Below, in pieces: positions 27,400-35,684 of a stretch of DNA of 64,000 nucleotides. Each line of letters begins with the position of its first letter. The stretch's first letter is position 1. The stretch is taken from the NCBI GenBank assembly GCA_000720535.1, contig JOAZ01000025.1, positions 1-64,000 on the forward strand, written 5' to 3'. The DNA comes from Streptomyces halstedii. GTDB lineage: Bacteria > Actinomycetota > Actinomycetes > Streptomycetales > Streptomycetaceae. The notes beneath the pieces were generated by a model. That model was not told the origin of the DNA and ran no database searches. It was given only the letters and a program-made list of their open reading frames with translations. The translations under genes were made by a program, and so were the position numbers.

Positions 27400-29816
27400 G
27401 CGGGCGTACCCGGCTGGCGCTGTGCGCCTTCGTGGCGACGACGTCGGCGTCCTGCGCCCTGCTGCCCCTGGTCGGGACGTCGCGGTGGATCGCGCAGGCC
27501 GCGTTCCTGCTGGCGGTGCAGGGCGGGGTGGGGATGCTGGCCCGACGGCTGTGGTCCGGCCGGGTCCTGACGGTGGGTCTCCAGGCGCTGGTCACGCTGC
27601 TCTCGCTGACCGTGGTGTTCGCGAGGGAGGAGGCCCTGTTCGGTGTGCTGCCCGGCCCCCAGGCGGTCCAGTGGTTCGCGGAGCTGCTGACGGCCGGCTC
27701 CGAGGACATCGGCCGCTACGCCACCCCCGCGCCGGCGACGGACGGCATCCGGCTGATCCTGGTCGGCACGGTGCTGCTGGTCGGCCTCGCCGTGGACGCC
27801 CTCGCGGTGACGTTCCGCAGCGCGGCCCCGGCGGGGCTGCCGCTGCTCGCCCTGTACTCGGTCGCGGCGGGGCTGGCCGACGGGGGCTCGGGCCGGCTCT
27901 GGTTCCTGCTCGCGGCCTGCGGGTACCTGCTGCTCCTGCTGGCCGAGGGCCGGGACCGGCTCGCGCGGTGGGGCCGGGTCTTCGGCGGGGTGTCCCGGTC
28001 GGCGGGCGGACTCGCGGCGGGGCTGGACGGAGCGCCGGGGCGTGCCCCGGTCCGTACGGGCCGCCGCATCGGAGCGGTGGCCCTGGGGGTCGCGCTGGTC
28101 GTCCCCGCCGTGCTGCCCGCCATGGACGGCGGACTGCTCGGTGACGCGGGCGGCGGGGGAAAGAAGGGCGGCGGGGGCACGATCTCCGCGGTGAACCCGC
28201 TGGTCTCGCTCCAGAACAACCTGAACCAGCCGGAGAACCGGGAGGTGATGACGTACTTCACCAACTCCTCCGCCCCGCGGGACTTCTATCTGCGCATCCT
28301 CGCCCTGGACGAGTTCGACGGCACCGAGTGGCGGCCCTCCACCCGGCGGCTGCGGGATGTGCCCGACCGGCTGCCGCGGCCGGAGGGCCTGGGTCCGGAC
28401 GTGGCCGTCACCGAGATCCGGACGAACATCTCGGCCGCCGGTTCCTACGGCCAGACCTATCTGCCGCTCCCCTATCCGGCCAGCGAGGTGGACATCAAGG
28501 GCCGCTGGCGGTTCGAACCCGAGGGGCGCACCCTCGTCGGGGACGGCGGCCAGACGACGAGCGGCGTCCGGTACGAGGTCGGCAGCCTGGTGGTCGAGCC
28601 GACGGCCGACGAGCTCGCGGGGGCGGCGGCGCCGCCTCCGGATCTGGCCCGTGAGTACACCCGGGTCCCCCGTTCGCTGCCGCGTGTGGTCCTGGAGACC
28701 GCCGAGGAGGTGACCGCCGGGGCCCGCGACGACTACGAGCGGGCCGTGGCGTTGCAGGACTGGTTCTCCTCCGAGGGCGGCTTCCGCTACGACACGACGG
28801 TGGAGTCGGGGACGGGGACGGAGGCGATCGCGCGGTTCCTGAAGGACCGTGAGGGTTTCTGCGTCCACTTCTCGTTCACGATGGCCGCGATGGCCAGGAC
28901 GCTGGGCATTCCGGCCCGGGTGGCGGTGGGCTTCACCCCGGGCACGGCGCAGGCGGACGGGTCCGTGTCGGTCGGGCTGCGCGACGCGCACGCCTGGCCC
29001 GAGCTGTACTTCGAGGGCGTGGGCTGGACACGGTTCGAACCCACGCCGTCCCGGGGCAGTGCCCCTTCGTACACCCTGCCGGACACCCCGTCCCCGGACG
29101 TGAGCGGTCCGGCCCTGCCGGCACCGGGTGAGAGCGCGGAGCCCTCGGCCGTTCCCTCGGCCTCGGAGAGCTGTCCGGTGCAGATGCGGCGCCAGGGCGA
29201 GTGCGGTGAGACGGCCGCTCCGGGCCTGGCCGCCCCGTCCGGTCCGAAGGCGTCGGCGGGCACGGTCACGCTGTGGGTGCTCGGCGCGCTGCTGGTGCTC
29301 GTGCTGCCGCCGCTCCCGATGCTCTGGCGGGCGCGCGTGCGCGGACGGCGGCTGGGTACCTCGGGCGGCCGCACTCCGGCCGACGCGTCGGCCCGGGTGC
29401 TGGCGGCCTGGCGGGAGGTCTCCGACACGGCCTGGGACCACGGGATCATGCCGGAGGCGTCGCAGACCCCCCGTAAGGCGGCGGAACGGCTCGTGCGGCT
29501 GGGCGGTCTCGACGGCACCGCGTCGGCGGCGGTCCACCGGCTGGCGGGCGCCGTGGAGCAGGTGCTGTACGCGCCCGAGCCCCGGCCGGCCGTCGGGCTG
29601 TCCGATGACGTGGCGGTGGTGCGCGCGGGCCTGCGGGCCTCGGCCGGCCGGCCGGGCCGGCTGCGGGCGACGGTGGCGCCGCGTTCGGCCGTCCGGGTGA
29701 TATGGGCGCTTTCGGAACGCCGGGCGCGGATGGCCCGGCGCTGGACGAGCCGCCTCGGCCGTGCCCGGTGGACAGCGCTCGCCACCCGCCTACGGCGACC
29801 GCTCCGACGGGCCTGA
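27396..29816 (+). CDS. Membrane-anchored transglutaminase-like protein (TgpA type, DUF3488/DUF4129)
   Basis: 806-aa protein with five or six N-terminal membrane helices (about residues 5-235), a large extracytoplasmic part, and a transglutaminase-like Cys-His-Asp core: GFCVHFSFTMAAMAR (Cys about 489), then DAHAWPELYFEGVGW (His about 531). A C-terminal membrane segment (LWVLGALLVLVLPPLPMLW, about 627) and a cytoplasmic DUF4129-like tail follow. GTG 27396 overlaps the DUF58 stop, completing a three-gene coupled operon. The substrate is unknown; a role at the envelope is inferred from topology. Confidence 0.88.
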   Translation: MSGRTRLALCAFVATTSASCALLPLVGTSRWIAQAAFLLAVQGGVGMLARRLWSGRVLTVGLQALVTLLSLTVVFAREEALFGVLPGPQAVQWFAELLTAGSEDIGRYATPAPATDGIRLILVGTVLLVGLAVDALAVTFRSAAPAGLPLLALYSVAAGLADGGSGRLWFLLAACGYLLLLLAEGRDRLARWGRVFGGVSRSAGGLAAGLDGAPGRAPVRTGRRIGAVALGVALVVPAVLPAMDGGLLGDAGGGGKKGGGGTISAVNPLVSLQNNLNQPENREVMTYFTNSSAPRDFYLRILALDEFDGTEWRPSTRRLRDVPDRLPRPEGLGPDVAVTEIRTNISAAGSYGQTYLPLPYPASEVDIKGRWRFEPEGRTLVGDGGQTTSGVRYEVGSLVVEPTADELAGAAAPPPDLAREYTRVPRSLPRVVLETAEEVTAGARDDYERAVALQDWFSSEGGFRYDTTVESGTGTEAIARFLKDREGFCVHFSFTMAAMARTLGIPARVAVGFTPGTAQADGSVSVGLRDAHAWPELYFEGVGWTRFEPTPSRGSAPSYTLPDTPSPDVSGPALPAPGESAEPSAVPSASESCPVQMRRQGECGETAAPGLAAPSGPKASAGTVTLWVLGALLVLVLPPLPMLWRARVRGRRLGTSGGRTPADASARVLAAWREVSDTAWDHGIMPEASQTPRKAAERLVRLGGLDGTASAAVHRLAGAVEQVLYAPEPRPAVGLSDDVAVVRAGLRASAGRPGRLRATVAPRSAVRVIWALSERRARMARRWTSRLGRARWTALATRLRRPLRRA

Positions 29817-29825
29817 GCCGCCCGT

Positions 29826-29879
29826 GCCGCCACGGCGCGGTGTCGTGAGACCGGTCTCACGGCACCGGGCCGTGGCGGC
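29826..29879 (+). terminator. Long hairpin after the transglutaminase gene
   Basis: Nested inverted repeat: outer arms GCCGCCACGGC / GCCGTGGCGGC and inner GGTGTCGTGAGACC / GGTCTCACGGCACC (one G-T pair), starting 10 bp after the stop codon. Confidence 0.8.
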
Positions 29880-29997
29880 GGGTCCGGGCCCAGGCTCAGG
29901 CCCGCCGCCGGAACGCCCCTGCGGGGGGGGCGGGATACCCCACCGGGGTCCCTGACCCGGTCCGACGCGCGACCGGCCCGAAGGCACGACAAGCCGG

Positions 29998-30064
29998 ACG
30001 GGTGACCGGCCGAAACGGGTGACCGGCCGAAACGGGTGACCGGCCGAGACGGGTGGCCAGGCGG
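29998..30064. repeat. 17-bp tandem repeat array
   Basis: ACGGGTGACCGGCCGAA occurs at 29998 and 30015, with a one-base variant at 30032 and a decayed fourth copy at 30049. Further GGCGG-rich simple sequence fills 30100-30250. The gap 29880-30254 has no gene that I can support. Confidence 0.8.
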
Positions 30065-30254
30065 ACGGGGCCGGACGGACAGCCCACTGGACGGGTGACA
30101 CCCGTAAGCAGGCGGCCGGTCGGGCGAGACACGGCCGGGCGGATGACAGCTGGCGGCGGACCAGAGACGGCGGCGGACGACGGCGGCAAGCAGCAGGCGG
30201 CAGGCGGCGGCAGGCGCCAGGCCCGAGGCGGCGGCAGCGGGCGGCGGCAGCGGG

Positions 30255-30300
30255 CATGGGTGAGGGGCGGTCGCACGTGTGCGACCGCCCCTCACCCATG
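30255..30300. terminator. Perfect 46-bp inverted repeat between convergent genes
   Basis: 22-bp arms (beginning CATGGGTGAGGGGCGG) pair perfectly around a 2-base centre, 65 bp past the DUF3040 stop on the opposite strand. The likely role is bidirectional termination for the convergent transglutaminase and DUF3040 units; cruciform formation is also conceivable. Confidence 0.7.
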
Positions 30301-30365
30301 AGGTCTGCGATGTACGGCCCGAGCCGCCAGGGCCGATCGGTGCCACCAGGGCGGCGGCACCGTAC

Positions 30366-30767
30366 TTACTGGCCCTGTCCGTCCCGACGCCGCTGCCACC
30401 GCTGCTCGATGCGGTTCATCATCGAGCGCCGCTGCCGGGGATGTCGGCGTTCGCCGCCGCCCCCGCTCGCGGCCGGCTGCGGCTGCTCACCCGGCTTGGG
30501 CGCTTTGCGCCACCCGGTGACCGCCAGCACGGCACAGCCCAGCATGACGAGGAACCCCACCACGCTGATCCAGATCTGCTGGGCGACCATTCCGGCCATG
30601 AGGAGCGCGATACCCACCAGAAAACCGGCCACCGCCTGGTAGACCCGTCGCCGGGTGTACCTACGCAGCCCGCTTCCCTCAAGCGCTGTCGCGAACTTGG
30701 GATCTTCGGCGTACAGCGCTCGCTCCATCTGCTCGAGCATGCGCTGCTCGTGCTCCGAGAGCGGCAC
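30366..30767 (-). CDS. DUF3040-family membrane protein
   Basis: 133-aa protein. The N-terminal SEHEQRMLEQMERALYAEDPKFA is the DUF3040 signature, followed by two membrane helices (about residues 44-62 and 67-85) and a basic Gln/Arg-rich tail. The family is actinobacterial, small, and of unknown function. GTG start behind GAGGAGGA. It stands alone, with its own promoter. Confidence 0.9.
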   Translation of the reverse strand: MPLSEHEQRMLEQMERALYAEDPKFATALEGSGLRRYTRRRVYQAVAGFLVGIALLMAGMVAQQIWISVVGFLVMLGCAVLAVTGWRKAPKPGEQPQPAASGGGGERRHPRQRRSMMNRIEQRWQRRRDGQGQ

Positions 30768-30818
30768 GGAGTCCTCCTCGTCGTCGGCCGCGGGGGGCGA
30801 CCGTTATGCGGCCTTTCC

Positions 30819-30847
30819 AGGATAGGCAGGGATTCGCCCCCGTGAAA
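30819..30847 (-). promoter_or_regulatory. Predicted promoter of the DUF3040 gene
   Basis: Minus-strand TTTCAC and TATCCT hexamers with exactly 17 bp between them, about 52 bp upstream of the GTG. Confidence 0.5.
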
Positions 30848-31069
30848 CCCGCCCTCTAGCCCAAGCCAGCCCGGACCGTCATGCCGGCGCGGCTGCTGAG
30901 GCGTAGATTCCCCGACCGCCGATCCGTCATGCCGGATGGTGTCCTCCGATCATACGGGGCCCGAGCGCCGATCGGGTGTTCCGGACCGTACTCCGTCTGC
31001 GGCTGCGTCGCTGATCAGCCGCGCTCCCGCCGTCCCGTGGCCGTACTCCGGCCGTCTCCTCGGAACGGA
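30848..31069. other. Gene-free stretch between DUF3040 and the methyltransferase
   Basis: I see no gene. The only internal structure is a 12-bp direct repeat, CCGTCATGCCGG, at 30876 and 30924. Confidence 0.5.
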
Positions 31070-31828
31070 TCAGGCGCGCTTCTCGCCGAGAACGTGCAGC
31101 TGGGTCGCGACCGAGTGGAAGGCGGGCAGTTCCGCGACCGCCGCCTCAAGCGCGAGGAGCGCTTCCACCGCACCCGGTTCGGTGTCCACCAGGACACCCG
31201 GAACCAGGTCGGCGAAGACCCGGACGCCGTGCACGGCACCGACCTCGACGCCCGCGGCGTCGACCAGTTCGGACAGCTGCTCGGCGGTGAACCTGCGGGG
31301 CACCGGGTCACCCTCGCCCCAGCGCCCGGCCGGGTCGCTCAGCGCCTGCCGGGCCTCCACGAAGTGACCGGCCAGCGCCCGTGCCAGGACGGCACCGCCG
31401 AGCCCCGCGCCGAGCAGGCTGAGCGCGCCCGAGGGACGGAGCGCGTCGACCGCGTTCCGTACGCCCTCGGCGGGGTCGTCCACGTACTCCAGGACGCCGT
31501 GGCAGAGCACGGCGTCGTACCCGGCGCGGTCGGCCACCTCGAACAGGCCCAGGATGTCCCCCTGGACACCGCGGACCCGGTCGGCGACCCCGGCCTCGGC
31601 GGCGCGGCGCTCCAGGGCGAACAGGGCGTTGGGGCTGGGGTCGACGACGGTGACCCGGTGGCCGAGCCGGGCGACGGGCACCGCGAAGTTCCCGGTGCCG
31701 CCGCCCGTGTCCAGCACGTCCAGGGAGTCCCTGCCGGTCGCCTCGGCCCTGCGGTCGAGGGCGTCCTTGAGGACCTCCCAGACCACGGCGGTACGGAGGG
31801 AGGCTCGGGGGCGCAGCTGGTCCGACAC
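31070..31828 (-). CDS. Class I SAM-dependent methyltransferase
   Basis: 252-aa single-domain methyltransferase. Motif I is LDTGGGTGNFAVPVA (residues about 39-53), followed by VVDPSPNALFALERRA and the post-I region GYDAVLCHGVLEYV. The fold resembles UbiE/CmoA-type enzymes, but the substrate cannot be read from the sequence. GTG start at 31828. It lies downstream of the HEPN gene on the same strand, 141 bp away. Confidence 0.85.
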   Translation of the reverse strand: MSDQLRPRASLRTAVVWEVLKDALDRRAEATGRDSLDVLDTGGGTGNFAVPVARLGHRVTVVDPSPNALFALERRAAEAGVADRVRGVQGDILGLFEVADRAGYDAVLCHGVLEYVDDPAEGVRNAVDALRPSGALSLLGAGLGGAVLARALAGHFVEARQALSDPAGRWGEGDPVPRRFTAEQLSELVDAAGVEVGAVHGVRVFADLVPGVLVDTEPGAVEALLALEAAVAELPAFHSVATQLHVLGEKRA

Positions 31829-31969
31829 GGCAGTTGACTCCTCGGCACGGTGCCGCCGGTACGGCGGAGCGTGAACGGTGCAGGTGGTAAGGGTGGCACT
31901 CCACCCTATTGCCTCCCACCGCCGCCCCGGCCCGCCGTGGCCGGACCGCGTCCCGGACAGGGGGTGCGG

Positions 31970-32485
31970 CTACGCGGGCCGGTCGTGCCGGGGCCTCGGG
32001 AGGACCGGCCGCAGCTCCAGCATCCGCTCGACGAGCCGCAGGAACATCGCCGCGTGGCGCACCAGCTCGTCCGCGTCCCGGCTGTCTGCGGCTCCCGGTA
32101 TCCCCGCTTCCGCGCGGGCCCGCCGCTGGGCGCCCGAGGCGAACAGGGCGCTCCACTCCGCGAGTTCGGGTGCCATGTCCGGGAGCACCTCCCAGGCGCT
32201 GCGGATCCGCTCCCGGCGCCGGCCGGTCTCGGGCCGGCCCCGGGCGGCCAGCACGGCGGCGGCCGTGCGCAGGGCCGCGAGGTGGGCGGTGGCGTACCTC
32301 TCGTTGGGTACGTCGAGGGAGCGCGCCTCCTCGATGCCCGCGCGGGCCTGGGCGAGCAGGTCGAGCGCCGCGGGCGGTGCCGCGCGGCGCGGTACGGGGT
32401 GGACGTTGGTTGCCGGACCGTTCAGCGAGGGGGCAGGGCTGCCTGCGCGGCGCCGCGGGGCGGCGGCTGCGGACGAGCTGGCCAT
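31970..32485 (-). CDS. SAV_6107-family HEPN-domain protein
   Basis: 171-aa, mostly helical protein: a low-complexity N-terminus (MASSSAAAAPRRRAGS), then helices LDLLAQARAGIEEAR, RYATAHLAALRTAAAVLAA, and the C-terminal DELVRHAAMFLRLVERMLELRP. I recognise the actinobacterial family named after SAV_6107, assigned to the HEPN superfamily. RYATAH fits the Rx4H spacing that is catalytic in HEPN ribonucleases, but its helix position should be checked before calling it a nuclease. ATG with AGGAGGT 6 bases upstream. It is divergent from the ATPase/YhgE operon. Confidence 0.85.
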   Translation of the reverse strand: MASSSAAAAPRRRAGSPAPSLNGPATNVHPVPRRAAPPAALDLLAQARAGIEEARSLDVPNERYATAHLAALRTAAAVLAARGRPETGRRRERIRSAWEVLPDMAPELAEWSALFASGAQRRARAEAGIPGAADSRDADELVRHAAMFLRLVERMLELRPVLPRPRHDRPA

Positions 32486-32584
32486 GACGAACCTCCTGTC
32501 GTCGGGTGACGGCCGCGTGGCCGTATGTGTCCATCGTGAGGGGCACCACTGACAATCCCTCAGGAAGCGGCGCTGACCTGCGCC

Positions 32585-32637
32585 TTTGCTTCGCGGACGA
32601 GTTGCCGCTAGTTTTTTGCACTGACCAGTCAGTTCAA
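32585..32637 (+). promoter_or_regulatory. Promoter and TetR-type operator of the ATPase-YhgE-TetR operon
   Basis: TTTGCT (32585-32590) and TAGTTT (32609-32614) with 18 bp spacing form the promoter. Immediately after, 32616-32637 is a 22-bp palindrome: TTGnACTGAC, centre CA, GTCAGTnCAA. This is a typical TetR/AcrR operator form and would cover the start of transcription. The TetR gene at the operon's end (35685) is the obvious candidate regulator, giving autorepression; the palindrome is seen, the binding is inferred. Confidence 0.75.
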
Positions 32638-32654
32638 AGAAGGGGGTGGGGGCC

Positions 32655-33596
32655 GTGGACAGCCCGCACGGGGCGGCGGTGAGCGCGGAGGGCTTCGGGC
32701 TGAAGGGGCCGCGCGGCTGGGTCTTCCGGGGGGTGGGCCTGACGGCTCCTCCCGGATCACTCGTCGCCGTCGAGGGTCCCTCGGGCTCGGGCCGCACCTG
32801 CCTGCTGCTCGCGCTCACCGGCCGGATGCGGCCCACAGAGGGCCACGCCGAGGTGGGCGGCGCGCGCCTGCCCGGCCGGGCGGCCGCCGTCCGCGCGTTC
32901 AGCGCGCTCGGGCCGGTCCCCGGGGTCAGCGAACTCGACCCCGCGTTCACGGTCGCCGAGCACCTGCGGGAGCGGGCCCTGCTGCGGCGCCGCTTCGACG
33001 GCTCGCCACGCTCCCTGCTGCGTCCCGGAGCGGCACGCGCGGCGTCCAGGGCCGCGATCGACACCGCTCTGGACACGGTCGGGCTGGACCTCGCCGCGCT
33101 GCCCAAGGCCGAGCGGACCTCCGTACGCGACCTGGAGCGCCTGGAGGCGCTCCGGCTCTCCCTCGCCCTGGCCCTGATGGGCCGCCCCCGGCTGCTGGCG
33201 GTCGACGACACCGACCTCAAGCTCTCCGGCCCGGAACGCGCCGCGGCCTGGCGGCTGCTGCGCGGCCTCGCCGACGACGGCACGACCGTGCTCGCGGTGT
33301 GCGGCGAGGCCCCGGAGGGCGCGCTGACCGTACGGACCGAGGACCGCCGAGAACGCGCGGACGCCACGGGCACGACGGACGCCCCGGACACCTCCGACGC
33401 CGAAGACGCCCCAGCCACCCCGGACGCCCCGGACACCTCCACCGCCGAAGCCGCTCCGGACGCCACGGGCACCACGGCCACCACGGGCACCACGGGCACC
33501 GAAGACACCCCGGGCGCCCCCGCCACCACCACGACCGGCTCCACGACGAACGGGAAGGAGACGGCCGATGCGCTCACCCGGACTGGCCGCGCTTGA
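32655..33596 (+). CDS. ABC-type ATP-binding protein with atypical nucleotide site
   Basis: 313-aa protein with an ABC ATPase fold but altered motifs: Walker A GPSGSGRTCLL (about residue 41) has Arg where Lys is expected; the signature region reads DLERLEALRLSLALALM instead of LSGGQ; the Walker B equivalent is RLLAVDDTD. The last 90 residues are a low-complexity Asp/Ala/Thr/Pro tail with repeated DAPDT and GTT. GTG 32655 is chosen (VDSPHG); GTG 32646 is also in frame. Its 3' end overlaps the next gene by 29 bp. It probably serves the YhgE-like protein, but whether it hydrolyses ATP is open. Confidence 0.75.
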   Translation: MDSPHGAAVSAEGFGLKGPRGWVFRGVGLTAPPGSLVAVEGPSGSGRTCLLLALTGRMRPTEGHAEVGGARLPGRAAAVRAFSALGPVPGVSELDPAFTVAEHLRERALLRRRFDGSPRSLLRPGAARAASRAAIDTALDTVGLDLAALPKAERTSVRDLERLEALRLSLALALMGRPRLLAVDDTDLKLSGPERAAAWRLLRGLADDGTTVLAVCGEAPEGALTVRTEDRRERADATGTTDAPDTSDAEDAPATPDAPDTSTAEAAPDATGTTATTGTTGTEDTPGAPATTTTGSTTNGKETADALTRTGRA

Positions 33597-35655
33597 GCTG
33601 AAGCGGTTCGGCAGGGGGCGGATGCCGCGCGCCGCCCTGGTGGCGCTCCTCCTGCTGCCCCTGCTGTACGGCGCCCTGTACCTCTGGTCGTTCTGGGACC
33701 CGTACGGCCGGCTCGACCGGATACCCGTCGCGCTCGTCAACGACGACAAGGGGACGGAGAGCGACGGCGAACGGCTGGCCGCGGGCGACGAGATCGCCGG
33801 CCGGCTGCTCGACTCCGAGGTCTTCGACTGGCACGAGGTCAGCGGGGACGAGGCGCGGGAGGGCCTGGAGGACGGGACGTACTACCTGACGCTCACCATG
33901 CCGTCCGACTTCAGCGCCCGCATCGCGTCCAGCGGTGGCGACTCCCCCGAGACCGGCGCCCTCCAGGTCCACACCAACGACGCCAACAACTACATCGTCG
34001 GGCAGATCTCCCGCTCGGTGTTCTCCGAGGTCCGCAGCGCCGCGTCGGCGAAGACCTCACGCGGCTTCCTGGACCGCATCTTCATCAACTTCTCCGATCT
34101 CCACGACGCCACGGCGAAGGCCGCCAAGGGGGCCGACGACCTCGAAAGCGGCATCACGAAGGCGAAGAAGGGATCCAAGGACCTCGCCGACGGGCTCAAG
34201 AACGCCCAGGCGGGCAGTGACAGGCTGTCCACCGGCCTGGACGGGCTCGGCAAGGGGGCCGGTGAGCTCAAGACGGGATCGCGGCAGGTCGCCGAGGGCA
34301 CCGAGCTGCTCGCCGGCAAGGTGAACCGGGCGGCCGCGGACGTACGGCCCTTCCTGAAGGACAACGGCAAGGCGATCGGGGACACCGCCCGGCTGGTCGC
34401 CGACTCGTCCAGGACCGTGCGGGACAACCTCGGGCAGCTCGTCGAGGCGGCTCCCACCGCCGCGGCCGCCGCCCGCACGGCCTCCGACGACCTCACCGAG
34501 GTCCACCGCGTCCGCTGCGAGGCGGAGGCCGAGCCCGACGCCGCCGTCTGTCCGGACCTCGAACGGGCCAAGACCGCGGCCCAGGACGTCACGGCCGTGG
34601 CCGACGACGTGAACGCGCTGGTCACCGACCAGAACGGGAACCTGACCGAGCTCCGCGCCCAGCTGGCCACCCTGGAGAAGCAGGCCGACGCCCTCGCGAA
34701 GCGTGCCCCGCACCTGGACGAGGACCTGGAGTCCGCCGTCGCGAAGATCAACGCGCTCGACACCGGCGCGAAGAAGGTCGCCACGGGCGCCGCCACCCTC
34801 CACACCGGCCTCGGCACCGCCAGGACCGGAGCCGGGAACCTGGACGACGGGATCACGAAGCTCAGGACGGGCGCCACCGACCTGGACGGCGGGCTGTACC
34901 GGCTCGGCGACGGTTCGGCCACGCTCGCCAAGGGGCTGAACGACGGCGTCGGGCAGATCCCCGACTACGACGAGAAGGACCGCGACGCCCGTACCGGCGT
35001 GATGGCGGACCCCGTGCGGCTGGCCTCCTCGTCGCTGCACGCGGCTCCCAACTACGGCACCGGCTTCGCCCCGTACTTCATCCCGCTCTCGCTCTGGGTC
35101 GGCGCGATGGTGGCGTACATGCTGATCCAGCCGCTCAACCGGCGGGCGCTCGCGGCCGGGGCACCCGCCTGGCGGATCGCCTTCGCGGGCTGGCTGCCGG
35201 TCGTCGCGATCGGACTGCTCCAGGTCGTCGCCCTGATGTCCGTACTGCACTGGCGGCTCGGGCTCCAGATGACGCACGCGGCCGGGACGATCGGCTTCCT
35301 GGCCCTGGTGACCTGCTGCTTCGCCGCGATCGTGCAGTGGCTCAACGCCCGATTCGGCGCGGCGGGGCGGATCCTGGTCCTGGCGGTGCTGATGCTCCAG
35401 CTGACCTCGGCGGGCGGGACGTACCCCGTCCAGACCAGTCCGGGCTTCTTCGAGGCGATCCACCCCTACCTGCCGATGACCTACGTCGTGGAGGGGCTGC
35501 GCAGGCTGATCACCGGTGGCGGGCTCGGCCCGGTGTGGCAGGCCTGCGCCGTGCTGGCGGCCTTCACCGCGGGGGCGCTGGCGCTGACCGCCCTGGCCGC
35601 CCGCCGCAAGCAGGTGTGGACCGTGGAGCGGCTGCACCCGGAGCTCAGTCTGTGA
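33568..35655 (+). CDS. YhgE/Pip-like membrane protein
   Basis: 695-aa protein with one N-terminal membrane helix (about residues 24-42), a long extracytoplasmic region of helical heptads with repeated GxxxLxxGxxxLxxG motifs (about 170-470), and about five C-terminal membrane helices (from 490) of the ABC-2 permease type. This is the YhgE/Pip (phage infection protein homologue) architecture. ATG 33568 lies inside the ATPase gene. Members are thought to export or bind surface components; the substrate here is unknown. Two Cys in RCEAEAEPDAAVCPD could form a disulfide outside the cell. Confidence 0.9.
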   Translation: MRSPGLAALELKRFGRGRMPRAALVALLLLPLLYGALYLWSFWDPYGRLDRIPVALVNDDKGTESDGERLAAGDEIAGRLLDSEVFDWHEVSGDEAREGLEDGTYYLTLTMPSDFSARIASSGGDSPETGALQVHTNDANNYIVGQISRSVFSEVRSAASAKTSRGFLDRIFINFSDLHDATAKAAKGADDLESGITKAKKGSKDLADGLKNAQAGSDRLSTGLDGLGKGAGELKTGSRQVAEGTELLAGKVNRAAADVRPFLKDNGKAIGDTARLVADSSRTVRDNLGQLVEAAPTAAAAARTASDDLTEVHRVRCEAEAEPDAAVCPDLERAKTAAQDVTAVADDVNALVTDQNGNLTELRAQLATLEKQADALAKRAPHLDEDLESAVAKINALDTGAKKVATGAATLHTGLGTARTGAGNLDDGITKLRTGATDLDGGLYRLGDGSATLAKGLNDGVGQIPDYDEKDRDARTGVMADPVRLASSSLHAAPNYGTGFAPYFIPLSLWVGAMVAYMLIQPLNRRALAAGAPAWRIAFAGWLPVVAIGLLQVVALMSVLHWRLGLQMTHAAGTIGFLALVTCCFAAIVQWLNARFGAAGRILVLAVLMLQLTSAGGTYPVQTSPGFFEAIHPYLPMTYVVEGLRRLITGGGLGPVWQACAVLAAFTAGALALTALAARRKQVWTVERLHPELSL

Positions 35656-35684
35656 GCGCGCCGCGACCTGTGAGAATCAGGGGC

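Noticed and set aside
26694-29537. Long open frame antisense to the DUF58 and transglutaminase genes
   Set aside because: Composition is Arg/Gln/Gly-rich without motifs; the plus-strand frames have conserved catalytic motifs and coupled starts.
29998-30064. Possible CRISPR or origin iterons from the 17-bp repeats
   Set aside because: The copies are directly abutting with no spacers, and no replication gene is nearby.
32486-32654. Separate small gene in the HEPN-ATPase gap
   Set aside because: No frame with SD and sensible composition; the space is filled by the promoter and operator.
33568-35655. Prophage remnant because of the phage infection protein (Pip) similarity
   Set aside because: Pip/YhgE is a host membrane protein family; there are no phage structural, integrase or lysis genes around it.
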